DNA of 64,000 bases from Paenibacillus silvae. GTDB taxonomy: Bacteria > Bacillota > Bacilli > Paenibacillales > Paenibacillaceae. Below the pieces are notes generated by a model. It saw only the letters and a program-made list of their open reading frames with translations, had not been told where the DNA came from and ran no database searches. Location of the stretch: the NCBI RefSeq assembly GCF_014639235.1, contig NZ_BMFU01000002.1, positions 496,001 through 560,000 of the forward strand. Reading direction: 5' to 3'. Each line of letters opens with the position of its first letter. The first letter of the stretch is position 1. A program made the translations under genes and the position numbers. Positions 8,793 to 17,077 of the stretch are shown here, piece after piece.

Positions 8793-8802
8793 TTTTATTC
8801 AC

Positions 8803-9225
8803 TCATTTCTCAAATTTCATGACCCAATATCTTGCTCCAGGTTCGCCTTCTTCTACAACAGGCTGCCAGCCTTGCTTCTTATAGAAACCAAGTGCTTTAT
8901 GATTGTCAGACACACATTTCAACGTAACGGGTGTTCCCAGTTCTTCGACAGATTGCTGAAGCAGCAGTTTACCCGCGCCTTTGCCCGCAGCAGTCGGATG
9001 CACAAATAAATTATGGATAAAGCGGTCTGGTACATACAGCGAAGCAAATCCTAGCACTTGACCATCTTCCTCTGCCAGCAGAATTTGTTCTTCTGATGTA
9101 TCCCGGTCAAAATCGTCAAGAGACATCTCATCGGAATTGGCCCAATGGAAGCTCTCCCGACGGGAATCCAGATATATTTTTCTTAATTGTGGGATGTCTT
9201 CCATATTCGCTTCTCTTATGATCAT
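8803..9225 (-). CDS. GNAT family N-acetyltransferase
   Basis: 140 residues. Acetyl-CoA-dependent acetyltransferase: N-terminal IREANMEDIPQLRKIYLDSR, core VLGFASLYV, acetyl-CoA loop VHPTAAGKGAGKLLLQ (Q/R-x-x-G-x-A/G form) and C-terminal NHKALGFYKKQGWQPV. Substrate unknown. Second gene of the TetR operon, 4 nt after tetR. Confidence 0.88.
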   Translation of the reverse strand: MIIREANMEDIPQLRKIYLDSRRESFHWANSDEMSLDDFDRDTSEEQILLAEEDGQVLGFASLYVPDRFIHNLFVHPTAAGKGAGKLLLQQSVEELGTPVTLKCVSDNHKALGFYKKQGWQPVVEEGEPGARYWVMKFEK

Positions 9226-9229
9226 TCGA

Positions 9230-9844
9230 TCAATCCCCCTGTCCTTTAGTTGGTGTTGTGGTTTGATGGGTGGCCGTTTCTATAATTCGTTTGGCCTGCA
9301 TCCGTCCAGCCTGCAACAAGTCATCGCTGAGCTTTGCATCGCTGACCGCACGTGCCAGAGCAACTGAACCGACCATACTGCTTACCAACGCATACCCGGC
9401 AGACGTATCGATCTCTGCCATGTTTGTGACAAATTCGATAAAGTGCTGTAACTCCTGGGTGTAGGCTTCGCGAATCTGCTTCGATAATTGAGGTATTTCT
9501 CCCGACAAAGCGGGCAGAATACAGCCAATCTCTGACTGATCCCGATGAAGTGGGCTTAAATAAAATTCAATCACGGCCTCAATCGGCAGCAGATCTTCAT
9601 CTTTGTTTTTGTCAGCCACGCGCTGTAACGTTTCAATGGTATCACCAATGGCAAACTGACATGTCTCCATCACAAGCTGATCCTTGTTCTGAAAATGAGA
9701 GTAGAACCCTCCATGGGTCAGTCCCGCCCCCTTCATAATGTAGGGAAGGCTGATGTTTTGAACCCCATGGGTTCGGAAAGCTTTTGCCGCGCTGGTGATA
9801 ATATGCTGTCGCACTTTGAGCTTATGCCCTTCGGGATAAGGCAT
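9230..9844 (-). CDS. TetR/AcrR family transcriptional regulator
   Basis: 204 residues. HTH LKVRQHIITSAAKAFRTHGV QN...YIMKGAGLTHGGFYSHFQNKDQL, with the GFYxHFxxKxxL end typical of the AcrR/NemR-like subgroup. Start at 9844 from GGAGTGGAGGTCAC; the extended frame to 9883 has no such site. It faces the lpd-type operon across a region with repeated TAAAATATGA half-sites and is the obvious candidate regulator of both sides. Confidence 0.9.
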   Translation of the reverse strand: MPYPEGHKLKVRQHIITSAAKAFRTHGVQNISLPYIMKGAGLTHGGFYSHFQNKDQLVMETCQFAIGDTIETLQRVADKNKDEDLLPIEAVIEFYLSPLHRDQSEIGCILPALSGEIPQLSKQIREAYTQELQHFIEFVTNMAEIDTSAGYALVSSMVGSVALARAVSDAKLSDDLLQAGRMQAKRIIETATHQTTTPTKGQGD

Positions 9845-9858
9845 GTGACCTCCACTCC

Positions 9859-10022
9859 TTAATATAACTCTAAAATATGACAATTCATATAATTCTAAAA
9901 ATTTTTATTAATATAGCTCTAAAATATTATAACCATCATATTGTATAGGTGTCAATTCTGAAATATCATATTGACTCCTTTAAAATATGATGACTATAAT
10001 ATATTACGTTCATCATATTTTA
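9859..10022. promoter_or_regulatory. Operator cluster and promoter between tetR and the lpd-hlyD-ABC2 operon
   Basis: Forward promoter TTGACT (9971-9976), 18 bp, TATAAT (9995-10000). A perfect 13-bp inverted repeat TAAAATATGATGA (9981-9993) / TCATCATATTTTA (10010-10022) brackets the -10 box. The half-site TAAAATATGA recurs at 9871-9880 and as TAAAATATTA at 9920-9929. A 20-bp direct repeat with one mismatch (TTAATATA[A/G]CTCTAAAATAT) lies at 9859-9878 and 9908-9927. The AT-rich sites are probably bound by the adjacent TetR protein. Confidence 0.7.
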
Positions 10023-10041
10023 AACCCGGAGGTGCTCCACA

Positions 10042-11427
10042 ATGAAACAGTTAGAACTCGTAGATACTTTAGTCATTGGCTCAGGACCAGGAGGTTATGT
10101 TGCCGCATTGCGCTCGTCACAGCTTGGTATGAAGACCGCCATTGTAGAGCGTGAGCAGGTTGGTGGTGTGTGTACACATGTGGGATGTATTCCTTCCAAA
10201 GCGCTGATTGCAGAAGCAGAGCGTTTTCATATACGCAAGCAGTTGGGGGCAGTTCACGAAGCTGATGCTTATCCGCAAGCTCAAGCTTTCAAGCAGGCAG
10301 TGGTTAACAAGCAGTCTGGAGGAGTTCAGTTTTTGCTAAAAACGGCGGGTGTTACCCTTCTGGAAGGCGAAGCTCGCTTGATCGATGCTCATACGGCCCG
10401 GATACATCATGCTGAAAACGGTGAGCAGCAGATCGGCTTTAAACATCTCATTTTGGCAACGGGGTCTCGCCCTATTGAGATCCCTTCTCTTCCCTTTGGC
10501 GGTCGTATTCTGTCCTCCACTGAAGCACTGTCCCTGCCTCATATTCCGAAGAGTCTGGTTGTCGTTGGTGGTGGTTATATCGGAGTAGAGCTGGGTCAGA
10601 TGTTTGCCAGATTCGGCGCTAACGTAACCATTGTGGAGGGCGGTGAGCAAGTGCTGCCCGGATTCGAAAGTGAAATTGTGTCCCCTGTCATTCGCCAGCT
10701 GCAGAAGAATGGCATTACGATGATTACAGGGGCTAAGGTTTCAGGCGCCGAGCAGCATAGCAGCAATATTGATCTGTATTATACACGTCAGAATGAACAG
10801 TATGTTATACAGGCTGAATATGCACTGGTAACCGTAGGTCGAAAACCCAATACGGACGGAGCTCTCGGGCTCGAACATATCGGGTTGACCTCTGATTCAA
10901 GAGGTTTGATCGAGATCGACGAGCAGTGCAGAACGGCTATCCAGCATATTTATGCGATTGGCGATATCGTTCAAGGCCCTGCTCTCGCTCATAAAGCTTC
11001 GTATGAAGCGAAGATTGCAGCAGAAGCGATCGCAGGCCAACCGTCCGCGATTGACTACAAGGCACTTCCGCTGGTTGTGTTCTCACATCCAGAAGTAACA
11101 AGTGTAGGGTTAAGCGAGACGTCGTGCAAGCAACAATCCATCCCGGTTATCGTTGGGAAATCCGTTTTCTCTATTAATGGTCGTGCTCTGGCTCTCAAGG
11201 AAACCGAAGGTTTTGTCAAAATCGTTGCCCATGCCACAACCGGTCTTGTATTAGGTGCACAGATTGTTGGTGCTGAGGCTTCTACCCTCATATCCGAGCT
11301 GTCGCTTGCCATTGAGATGGGAGCAACGGTCGAGGATTTGGCGATGACCATTCATCCCCACCCGACGTTGGGGGAGATCATCATGGAGGCAGCTGAACAT
11401 GCCTGCCGGAAAATCGAAAAAAATTAA
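10042..11427 (+). CDS. Dihydrolipoyl dehydrogenase-like flavoprotein disulfide reductase
   Basis: 461 residues, full length. FAD-binding GSGPGGYVAALRSSQLGM, redox-active disulfide GGVCTHVGCIPSKA (Cys-x4-Cys), NAD-binding VVVGGGYIGVELGQMFARFG, and the dimer-interface active site HPHPTLGE (His-Glu pair). All catalytic residues of an E3-type enzyme are present. No 2-oxo acid dehydrogenase E1/E2 or lipoylation gene is nearby; instead it is first in an operon with membrane transport genes, so its disulfide substrate may be unusual. ATG 10042 follows GGAGGTGCTCCACA. Confidence 0.88.
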   Translation: MKQLELVDTLVIGSGPGGYVAALRSSQLGMKTAIVEREQVGGVCTHVGCIPSKALIAEAERFHIRKQLGAVHEADAYPQAQAFKQAVVNKQSGGVQFLLKTAGVTLLEGEARLIDAHTARIHHAENGEQQIGFKHLILATGSRPIEIPSLPFGGRILSSTEALSLPHIPKSLVVVGGGYIGVELGQMFARFGANVTIVEGGEQVLPGFESEIVSPVIRQLQKNGITMITGAKVSGAEQHSSNIDLYYTRQNEQYVIQAEYALVTVGRKPNTDGALGLEHIGLTSDSRGLIEIDEQCRTAIQHIYAIGDIVQGPALAHKASYEAKIAAEAIAGQPSAIDYKALPLVVFSHPEVTSVGLSETSCKQQSIPVIVGKSVFSINGRALALKETEGFVKIVAHATTGLVLGAQIVGAEASTLISELSLAIEMGATVEDLAMTIHPHPTLGEIIMEAAEHACRKIEKN

Positions 11428-11445
11428 ATATAGGGAGAGATCGTT

Positions 11446-11868
11446 GTGAAGTTTAAATGGGTAACTTATATGGTCATAGCTGTAATTATTATTTTGGCAG
11501 GCGGTTTGTTAGTTGCTGCAGGTACAGATGCTGTAAGTCAGGCTGAGAATACAAAGCAAGCTATCTTGAATACAGAGCCCGAAACAGAAGCGTTTTATGT
11601 AGACCTGTACATCCCGGAATCACAAATTAAGCAGTTTCGTACTCAGCAAAAGATAGATGTTCATTTTCCTTATTTGGAAGAACCTCTTGTAAAGCAAGGT
11701 GTGATTACTTCGGTATCTGCCTCTCCCCAGTTCGCCAACCTGCGCATGACTCGGGATAAGGGGCAGTCAGATTTGAGTATGTTCCTGATTCGAGTATCCA
11801 TTCCATCCAGTAAAGAGCTGCTTCCCGGGATGACAGCGGAGGTGCGGGTTGATGAAATCACTGGCTGA
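11446..11868 (+). CDS. Short HlyD-like membrane fusion protein
   Basis: 140 residues starting at GTG with AGGGAGAGATCGTT upstream. One N-terminal transmembrane helix (about residues 6-26), then a single beta-barrel-like domain ending SSKELLPGMTAEVRVDEI, the C-terminal signature of HlyD/periplasmic adaptor proteins. The biotinyl-lipoyl halves and coiled-coil hairpin of a full adaptor (usually 250-400 residues) are absent. Its last 17 bases overlap the permease gene, implying coupled translation. It probably helps the ABC-2 permease. Confidence 0.65.
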   Translation: MKFKWVTYMVIAVIIILAGGLLVAAGTDAVSQAENTKQAILNTEPETEAFYVDLYIPESQIKQFRTQQKIDVHFPYLEEPLVKQGVITSVSASPQFANLRMTRDKGQSDLSMFLIRVSIPSSKELLPGMTAEVRVDEITG

Positions 11869-13003
11869 TGAGTGGAAACACATACGCGGGAGTAAATGGA
11901 TTATTGTTATTTTCGTTGCTCCTCTGATTGCTGCTGTATTTTTCGGGCTTATGTTCTCCCGAAATCAGTTAAGCGAAACACCTGTTGTCGTGGTGGATGA
12001 AGACCATTCCTCCTATTCGAGACAACTTATTGAGAAAATCAATGCATCTCAATATATGGATGTCACCAATGTGTTTGCCAATCGACTCTCTCCCGATATA
12101 CTGCTGGCTAATGAGCAGACTGTGGCTGTTATATACATCCCGGAAGGCTTGCAGCAGCGTAAAGACAAGGGGTTGTCTTCAAGTATCGGAATCTGGATGG
12201 ACAATACGATGCCTTCCAGCCTGAGCGGGATTCGGCCTGCCATTCAGGAGATTATAACGACCGAAAATATGACGCTTTCTCTAACCCATCTTGCTGAAAG
12301 CGGTATGGACATGGAATCAGCCAGAAATCTGTTGTCCCCACTATCTATGGCACAACGCATGTTATATAATCCAACCTCCAGTTATGTTGGTACAATGGTG
12401 ATTGGCTTTGTAAACATTATTATACTGATGCTTACGACAGGTGCGGCCGGTGCGATTGCTCCCCGCCTTCGGCAGGAAGGAAAACTGATGTCGGCTGGAG
12501 ATTCGCCCTTCCATCTCTGGATTAGAGCTGTACCTTATGCATTATTGTGTACCTGCTCTTCCCTGCTCAGTTACGGGATGTTAAAGCAGGTAGGACATAT
12601 GCGATTTGAAGCAGCACCTTATATTTTTGTTGTGCCTCTACTGCTGTATTCGATGGCATTATGTTTGCTGGCAGTGCTGCTCGGATACTCTGTTCGAAAT
12701 GTATCCAAGGTTGGTGCACGAATGAGTATTATTCTGTACCCTTCATTTCTGGTAACCGGTATTCAATTAACACCGCTTGCGTTCCCGACATTCTTTCAGG
12801 TAACTGCATGGGCTCTGCCGATGAACTGGCTCAATCGTATGATCCGGGGGATGGCCTTCCGGCACGGTGAATTGGGTTTTTACAGCCTGGAGCTGGGAGC
12901 TTGTATTCTCATCATAGGTTTGGCCTCGCTAGGGATTGGAATATTCCTGCGGCGAGAGCTGCGGAAACAGTCCTCCCAAGCCTACGCTGAAGCTGCTCTA
13001 TAA
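11852..13003 (+). CDS. ABC-2 type transporter permease
   Basis: 383 residues. N-terminal helix (about 14-35), a large extracytoplasmic domain with VVVDEDHSSYSRQL, then about five helices in the C-terminal half. This is the ABC2_membrane_3 / YhgE-YhfO-like layout. Start at ATG 11852 because GGAGG lies 9 nt upstream; it overlaps the HlyD-like gene. No ATPase gene is in the operon, so an ATPase from elsewhere, or none, must energise it. Efflux is the likely role, under TetR control. Confidence 0.8.
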   Translation: MKSLADEWKHIRGSKWIIVIFVAPLIAAVFFGLMFSRNQLSETPVVVVDEDHSSYSRQLIEKINASQYMDVTNVFANRLSPDILLANEQTVAVIYIPEGLQQRKDKGLSSSIGIWMDNTMPSSLSGIRPAIQEIITTENMTLSLTHLAESGMDMESARNLLSPLSMAQRMLYNPTSSYVGTMVIGFVNIIILMLTTGAAGAIAPRLRQEGKLMSAGDSPFHLWIRAVPYALLCTCSSLLSYGMLKQVGHMRFEAAPYIFVVPLLLYSMALCLLAVLLGYSVRNVSKVGARMSIILYPSFLVTGIQLTPLAFPTFFQVTAWALPMNWLNRMIRGMAFRHGELGFYSLELGACILIIGLASLGIGIFLRRELRKQSSQAYAEAAL

Positions 13004-13009
13004 CATGAA

Positions 13010-13055
13010 AATCGCCGCCAGCCTGTTATTGTTATCACGACAGGCTGCGGCGATT
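13010..13055 (+). terminator. Terminator of the lpd-hlyD-ABC2 operon
   Basis: AATCGCCGC-CAGCCTG pairs with CAGGCTG-CGGCGATT around a 15-nt loop, starting 7 bases after the permease stop. Tail is ATTGTAT, only weakly T-rich. Confidence 0.65.
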
Positions 13056-13138
13056 ATTGTATATAAGGTGAAGTACGCTGGAGTCTACACGTCACACAGT
13101 GGCGTACCTTCAGTTTTGTAGTGCTTATAGCTCATGGT

Positions 13139-14302
13139 TTATGGTTTATGAGGTGTTTCTACCGTTTTGCTCCCCATCGACATGGAAAGCTGTACACTGA
13201 TCATCAGCACTACAATGACCAGCATAGCAGTGATCGAGGCGTTGAAATGTCCGCTAAGATCAAAAATTCCTCCGATAACCAGCGGGCCGAAAGCTCCCAT
13301 AGTATAACCACCCATCTGTGACATGGCAGACCAGGTTCCCGCTTCCTCTGCCGTACGCGTTTCTACAATAGGCAGCATTAAGGCCAAAGGGAATAATCCA
13401 CCGGCACCTATGCCCAGAAAAATTACGGCAGGAAGCATGGGAACTGGTGATAAGAGTAATGCTAGACCGATGAGTTCCGAAATGCTGCACAAGACCAGCC
13501 ACAGCTTGAGCTTGCCTGAGCGATTCACCAGATTTGGAATGAGCAGCGCAGCGGGCACTTGAATCAATGTAAACAAGGTAAGCAGGATCGTTGCATCTTG
13601 TGTGCTGTATCCAAAGCTGAGAGCAATCGGTGATATCCAGGCTGTCAGGCTGTAGAACATGCTGGCCATAAAGCCGAAGAACAAGGTGAACCGAATCGCT
13701 TTTTTGTTGCCCAGCGGAAGCCGAAGACGCTGCATTCTGCTGCTGGAAGATTGTTTTTTGCGAATAAGTGGCAGCCAGAAAATCAAAGCTAGTATTCCCA
13801 GCACAGTCCAGCAGGACAAAGCGAGTGTTAAGTTATTTTGGGCCTGATGATAGATCGGAATGGTCAACCCTGATGCCAGCGCCGCTCCAATCGTCATGGA
13901 GACGGAGTAGATACTGACAACGCCGGGGCTGCCGGGGAAATACTTTTTGATATAGCTGGATAACAGAGGGCCAGCGAAGCTGATCCCGATTCCTCCCGAC
14001 AAAGCGGTAACCAGAAGCATCGTGACGGACTGATCTGCACCGCGCAGTGCAGTCGCTAATGTAATCAGCAGCAGTGATATAAAAAGCGTTCGCTCCAGAC
14101 CTAGCCGCTGACTAAGCGCCGTGGCAGCAGGGGCAAACAGTCCCATACACAGCACAGGCAACGTTGTTAGCAGACTTGCCGTTAATGCACTTATACCAAG
14201 CTCGGACTGAATCATGCCCATCATTGAAGCTACAGAAGTAATGATAGGACGCAGGTTCAATGCCGCGATCGATAGCGCCAATAATAAGAATGTTTTTTTC
14301 AT
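13139..14302 (-). CDS. MFS transporter, CynX/NimT-like
   Basis: 387 residues, 12 predicted helices. The N-terminus LALSIAALNLRPIITSVASM is the hallmark of the CynX/NimT cyanate/nitroimidazole transporter group, and GLSxGIGISFAGPLLSSYIKKYFP follows. Start at 14302 with AGGAGGAAGAACACG upstream. Divergent from a LysR gene at 14417. Substrate unknown; cyanate enzymes are not present here. Confidence 0.88.
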   Translation of the reverse strand: MKKTFLLLALSIAALNLRPIITSVASMMGMIQSELGISALTASLLTTLPVLCMGLFAPAATALSQRLGLERTLFISLLLITLATALRGADQSVTMLLVTALSGGIGISFAGPLLSSYIKKYFPGSPGVVSIYSVSMTIGAALASGLTIPIYHQAQNNLTLALSCWTVLGILALIFWLPLIRKKQSSSSRMQRLRLPLGNKKAIRFTLFFGFMASMFYSLTAWISPIALSFGYSTQDATILLTLFTLIQVPAALLIPNLVNRSGKLKLWLVLCSISELIGLALLLSPVPMLPAVIFLGIGAGGLFPLALMLPIVETRTAEEAGTWSAMSQMGGYTMGAFGPLVIGGIFDLSGHFNASITAMLVIVVLMISVQLSMSMGSKTVETPHKP

Positions 14303-14387
14303 CGTGTTCTTCCTCCTGAGTCTTGTTGAAGTCACTTTGAGTATAAGCTCGCCTGTTCCATTGATCAATCCAATAATTCGTATTATT

Positions 14388-14408
14388 ATGATAGTAAAAT
14401 ACTATTAT
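14388..14408. promoter_or_regulatory. LysR-type operator between MFS and LysR genes
   Basis: ATGATAGTA-AAA-TACTATTAT, a 9-bp inverted repeat with one mismatch that contains a T-N11-A motif. It sits 9 bp before the GTG of the lysR gene and upstream of the MFS gene. Confidence 0.5.
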
Positions 14409-14416
14409 TCATTGGG

Positions 14417-15316
14417 GTGAAGTGTATCGATACTCGAAATATTACGTATTTTATGGCCGTATTTGAGCATCTTCATTTTACAAAGGCCGCAGAAGAATTG
14501 GGCATTTCCCAGCCTACGCTGAGTCAGCAGATTCGTCTGCTGGAAGCGGAATTGGGTACACCTCTCTTTGACCGGATTGGCAAAAAAGTCATTGCAACCG
14601 AGGCAGGCAAGCTTCTCCATCAATACGGAATGAAAATGCTTCAGGCGGAGATGGATGCGAAGAATGCGATTAAAGAGCTGTTATCCGAGAAACGTGGAAC
14701 CGTACGTCTGGCTGTATTACCCTCTGACCTTGATTTTCAGCTCGTTCCGCTTTTTGTCGAGTTCAAAACCCGCTATCCTGATACTAAACTGCAGGCCTTC
14801 TCCACCATTTACGTTCGGGATGAAGTGCTGGCACATCAAGTCGATCTCGGGGTTGGTCTGCGTGCTCCTGTGGATAAAAGGCTGGTACAGATTCCGCTAG
14901 GCAGTGAGCAGTATGAAGTGTTTGTTCATACCTCAAGCGAGCTGGCGAATAGACATGAGATTGCTCTTGAAGAACTGACGGAACACGCTCTTGTAATGTA
15001 TCCTAAGGGGTATTTGGGCAGAGATTTGGTGGATGATGTTTGCCGGGAACAAGGCCTGGAATTAAGTACGGTTATGGAGGTTGGTTCTGCGTCTTCCCTG
15101 CTGCAGCTGGTTGCGGCAGGCATCGGTGCCACAATTCAGCCAAGAGAGCTACTGAAACAGCATTCCGGCTGGTCTGATATCGTTTCCATCCCGATTGCTG
15201 GACCTGTGCCTGTCAGGCATATGGAGCTGACTTATTATGCGGACCGTTTTATTAGCAAGGCTCAGCAGCAGTTAATGGAATGGCTGATTGACTTTTTTAA
15301 ATCCAGAGTAGACTGA
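14417..15316 (+). CDS. LysR family transcriptional regulator (CynR-like)
   Basis: 299 residues. HTH YFMAVFEHLHFTKAAEELGI SQPTLSQQIRLLEAELG, then substrate-binding domain. The only canonical start compatible with the domain is GTG at 14417, which lies inside the best Shine-Dalgarno-like GGGGTGAAG; that motif is better spaced for an ATC four codons later (homologues usually begin at IDTRN). Start is therefore uncertain by a few codons. It probably activates the divergent MFS gene. Confidence 0.88.
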   Translation: MKCIDTRNITYFMAVFEHLHFTKAAEELGISQPTLSQQIRLLEAELGTPLFDRIGKKVIATEAGKLLHQYGMKMLQAEMDAKNAIKELLSEKRGTVRLAVLPSDLDFQLVPLFVEFKTRYPDTKLQAFSTIYVRDEVLAHQVDLGVGLRAPVDKRLVQIPLGSEQYEVFVHTSSELANRHEIALEELTEHALVMYPKGYLGRDLVDDVCREQGLELSTVMEVGSASSLLQLVAAGIGATIQPRELLKQHSGWSDIVSIPIAGPVPVRHMELTYYADRFISKAQQQLMEWLIDFFKSRVD

Positions 15317-15386
15317 GCTTCAGTAGAACTGCTTGAATATTACGAATAACAGCGAAGACTATTAAAAGTTAAAGGATGATTTGTAG

Positions 15387-15947
15387 ATGGAGAAAACAAA
15401 CGAAGCGTATGCGGTGTCGGAGAGACTTATTATTCGATCATTTAACATGCAGGATATACAGGCTTTTTATCAATACAGGGCTAATCCAGAGGTTGCTCGT
15501 TTTCAATCCTGGGAAAATTATACCCTTCAGGATGCTGAGACCTTTGTCAGTAAACAAATGGCACAATCTCCCGATCAAGCCGGGACGTGGTTTCAATACG
15601 CCATTGCCTTGTCCGCTAATAATCAATTGATCGGGGATTGTGCAATCCATACCCTTGGAGCTGAACCTCGTAATGTTGAGCTTGGCTTCACGCTGGCCCC
15701 CGAGTACCAAGGTATGGGATATATGCATGAAGCACTTTGCGCCCTGCTTGACTATGTATTTGGCTCACTGAACAAACATAAAGTGATTGCTTTTGCTGAT
15801 GTGCGTAACGCCAAATCCATTCGAGTGCTTGAACGATTAGGAATGAGGCGGGAGGGACATTTGCTCGAAAATTACATGTCCAAGGGTCAGTGGATAGATG
15901 AGTATCAATATGCAGTTTTAAGATCAGAATGGATGGACAAGCCGTAA
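15387..15947 (+). CDS. GNAT acetyltransferase, RimJ/RimL type
   Basis: 186 residues. SERLIIRSFNMQDIQAFYQY RAN at the N-terminus, LIGDCAIHTL, acetyl-CoA loop LAPEYQGMGYMHEAL, and NAKSIRVLERLGMRREGHLLENY: the RimJ/RimL (acetyltransf_3) pattern. Acts on protein N-termini or small amines. It converges on the SH3-type gene with 3 nt between stops. Confidence 0.88.
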   Translation: MEKTNEAYAVSERLIIRSFNMQDIQAFYQYRANPEVARFQSWENYTLQDAETFVSKQMAQSPDQAGTWFQYAIALSANNQLIGDCAIHTLGAEPRNVELGFTLAPEYQGMGYMHEALCALLDYVFGSLNKHKVIAFADVRNAKSIRVLERLGMRREGHLLENYMSKGQWIDEYQYAVLRSEWMDKP

Positions 15948-15950
15948 CGT

Positions 15951-16304
15951 CTATAATTTCAGTGGGGTGATTACTTTATTCGGTACCCACCCCTTCTCCC
16001 CATCAGCAGTGAATACGAGACTCCACTCATTCAACTCTGATTCCTTCTCCACAATCATGCCCGGGGCAACATTCAATTCATGTGCAGAATAGTTTTGTTG
16101 AACACTTGCCATCAGTTTATCATCAGGTGCACTCAGGATTTGCTTTGGCACCCAGCCTTTCTTCCTGGAGTGCAATGCTTCACAGAAAATCCAGTTCGGG
16201 AATTCGGTATCTTCTTTTCCGTACAGAACCACATCTCCCTTGGACAACACAATCGGATCTGGATAATTCGAATGATGCGTGTGAACGACTATATACTTCT
16301 TCAT
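15951..16304 (-). CDS. Small protein with two SH3-like repeats
   Basis: 117 residues. Two similar halves each ending in a GWVP strand: KYIVVHTH...WIFCEALHSRKKGWVPKQIL and AHELNVAPGMIVEKESELNE WSLVFTADGEKGWVPNKVI. This is the SH3/variant-SH3 repeat pattern. No signal peptide, so cytoplasmic. Start at 16304 with GGAGGGAATACAT upstream. It is 18 nt after tetR on the same strand, so likely cotranscribed. Function unknown. Confidence 0.7.
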   Translation of the reverse strand: MKKYIVVHTHHSNYPDPIVLSKGDVVLYGKEDTEFPNWIFCEALHSRKKGWVPKQILSAPDDKLMASVQQNYSAHELNVAPGMIVEKESELNEWSLVFTADGEKGWVPNKVITPLKL

Positions 16305-16322
16305 ATGTATTCCCTCCATCTT

Positions 16323-16958
16323 TCAAGGCTGTATTCTACCATAAGCGCAAAGAAAGACACGTACTCCTTCAGTAAGGATACGTTTGGTCTGGTCTTTCTC
16401 CAAAGCCCCATTTTTTTTAGGTTGATTAAATACCATTAAAAACGTTAATGCGGCAAAGTGTTTTGCTGCCATCTCAGGATCAGATACATGGAGCAATCCG
16501 GTTTGTGCAAACTCGGTAAACCTTCTGATAAGCCCCTCTTCCGTTGCATAATCCAGATTCTCCAGAAATGAGGTTGGCAGATTATCAGCTTCTACCGTAA
16601 CCAGACGGATCAAAGCACTGTAGTCAGACGAACCATTGGCCGAAGCCACGAATTGTTCGCAGAATGTGACAAGCGCCTGCTCCAAATCCTCGAATTCGAA
16701 GAGATGGTCTGCAATCCCTTGTTCGATCAGCTCGAGAACCGCCCCGCTCGTTTCTTCCACAACGGCAAGCAGCAAGCTCTGTTTGTCACCATAATAATCA
16801 TAGACGGTCCGTTTGGAAACTCCTGCTTTTGCTGCCACTGCATCGACGCTGGAACGATCAAATCCATCTAAAAGAAACAGGTCTCTAGCTGCCCCAATAA
16901 TTTTAGCTCGTTTGTCTAAAGAGCCTTTGCGAACTTTTTTGTTTTCCGTATTCTCCAT
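16323..16958 (-). CDS. TetR family transcriptional regulator
   Basis: 211 residues. HTH RAKIIGAARDLFLLDGFDRS...VAAKAGVSKRTVYDYYGDKQSL. C-terminal TetR_C_7-like region follows. Start at 16958 preceded by AAGGGGGAACTTACGG. Divergent from the flavin monooxygenase, with a perfect palindrome between them. Confidence 0.9.
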   Translation of the reverse strand: MENTENKKVRKGSLDKRAKIIGAARDLFLLDGFDRSSVDAVAAKAGVSKRTVYDYYGDKQSLLLAVVEETSGAVLELIEQGIADHLFEFEDLEQALVTFCEQFVASANGSSDYSALIRLVTVEADNLPTSFLENLDYATEEGLIRRFTEFAQTGLLHVSDPEMAAKHFAALTFLMVFNQPKKNGALEKDQTKRILTEGVRVFLCAYGRIQP

Positions 16959-17003
16959 CCGTAAGTTCCCCCTTATAGATATACTATCAAAAATAAGTTC
17001 CAC

Positions 17004-17035
17004 TTTACAAACTACACTGCACGGTGTAGTTTAAT
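17004..17035. promoter_or_regulatory. TetR operator between tetR and monooxygenase
   Basis: Perfect 9-bp inverted repeat AAACTACAC-TGCACG-GTGTAGTTT at 17009-17032. A forward TTTACA (17004-17009) and TTTAAT (17030-17035) bracket it with a 20-bp spacer; on the reverse strand TTGTAA (17010-17005) could pair with TAGTAT for tetR. The palindrome would cover both promoters. Confidence 0.65.
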
Positions 17036-17077
17036 ATGTGTGACATAATAAAATATGAATCAAGGAGGATTTTACCC

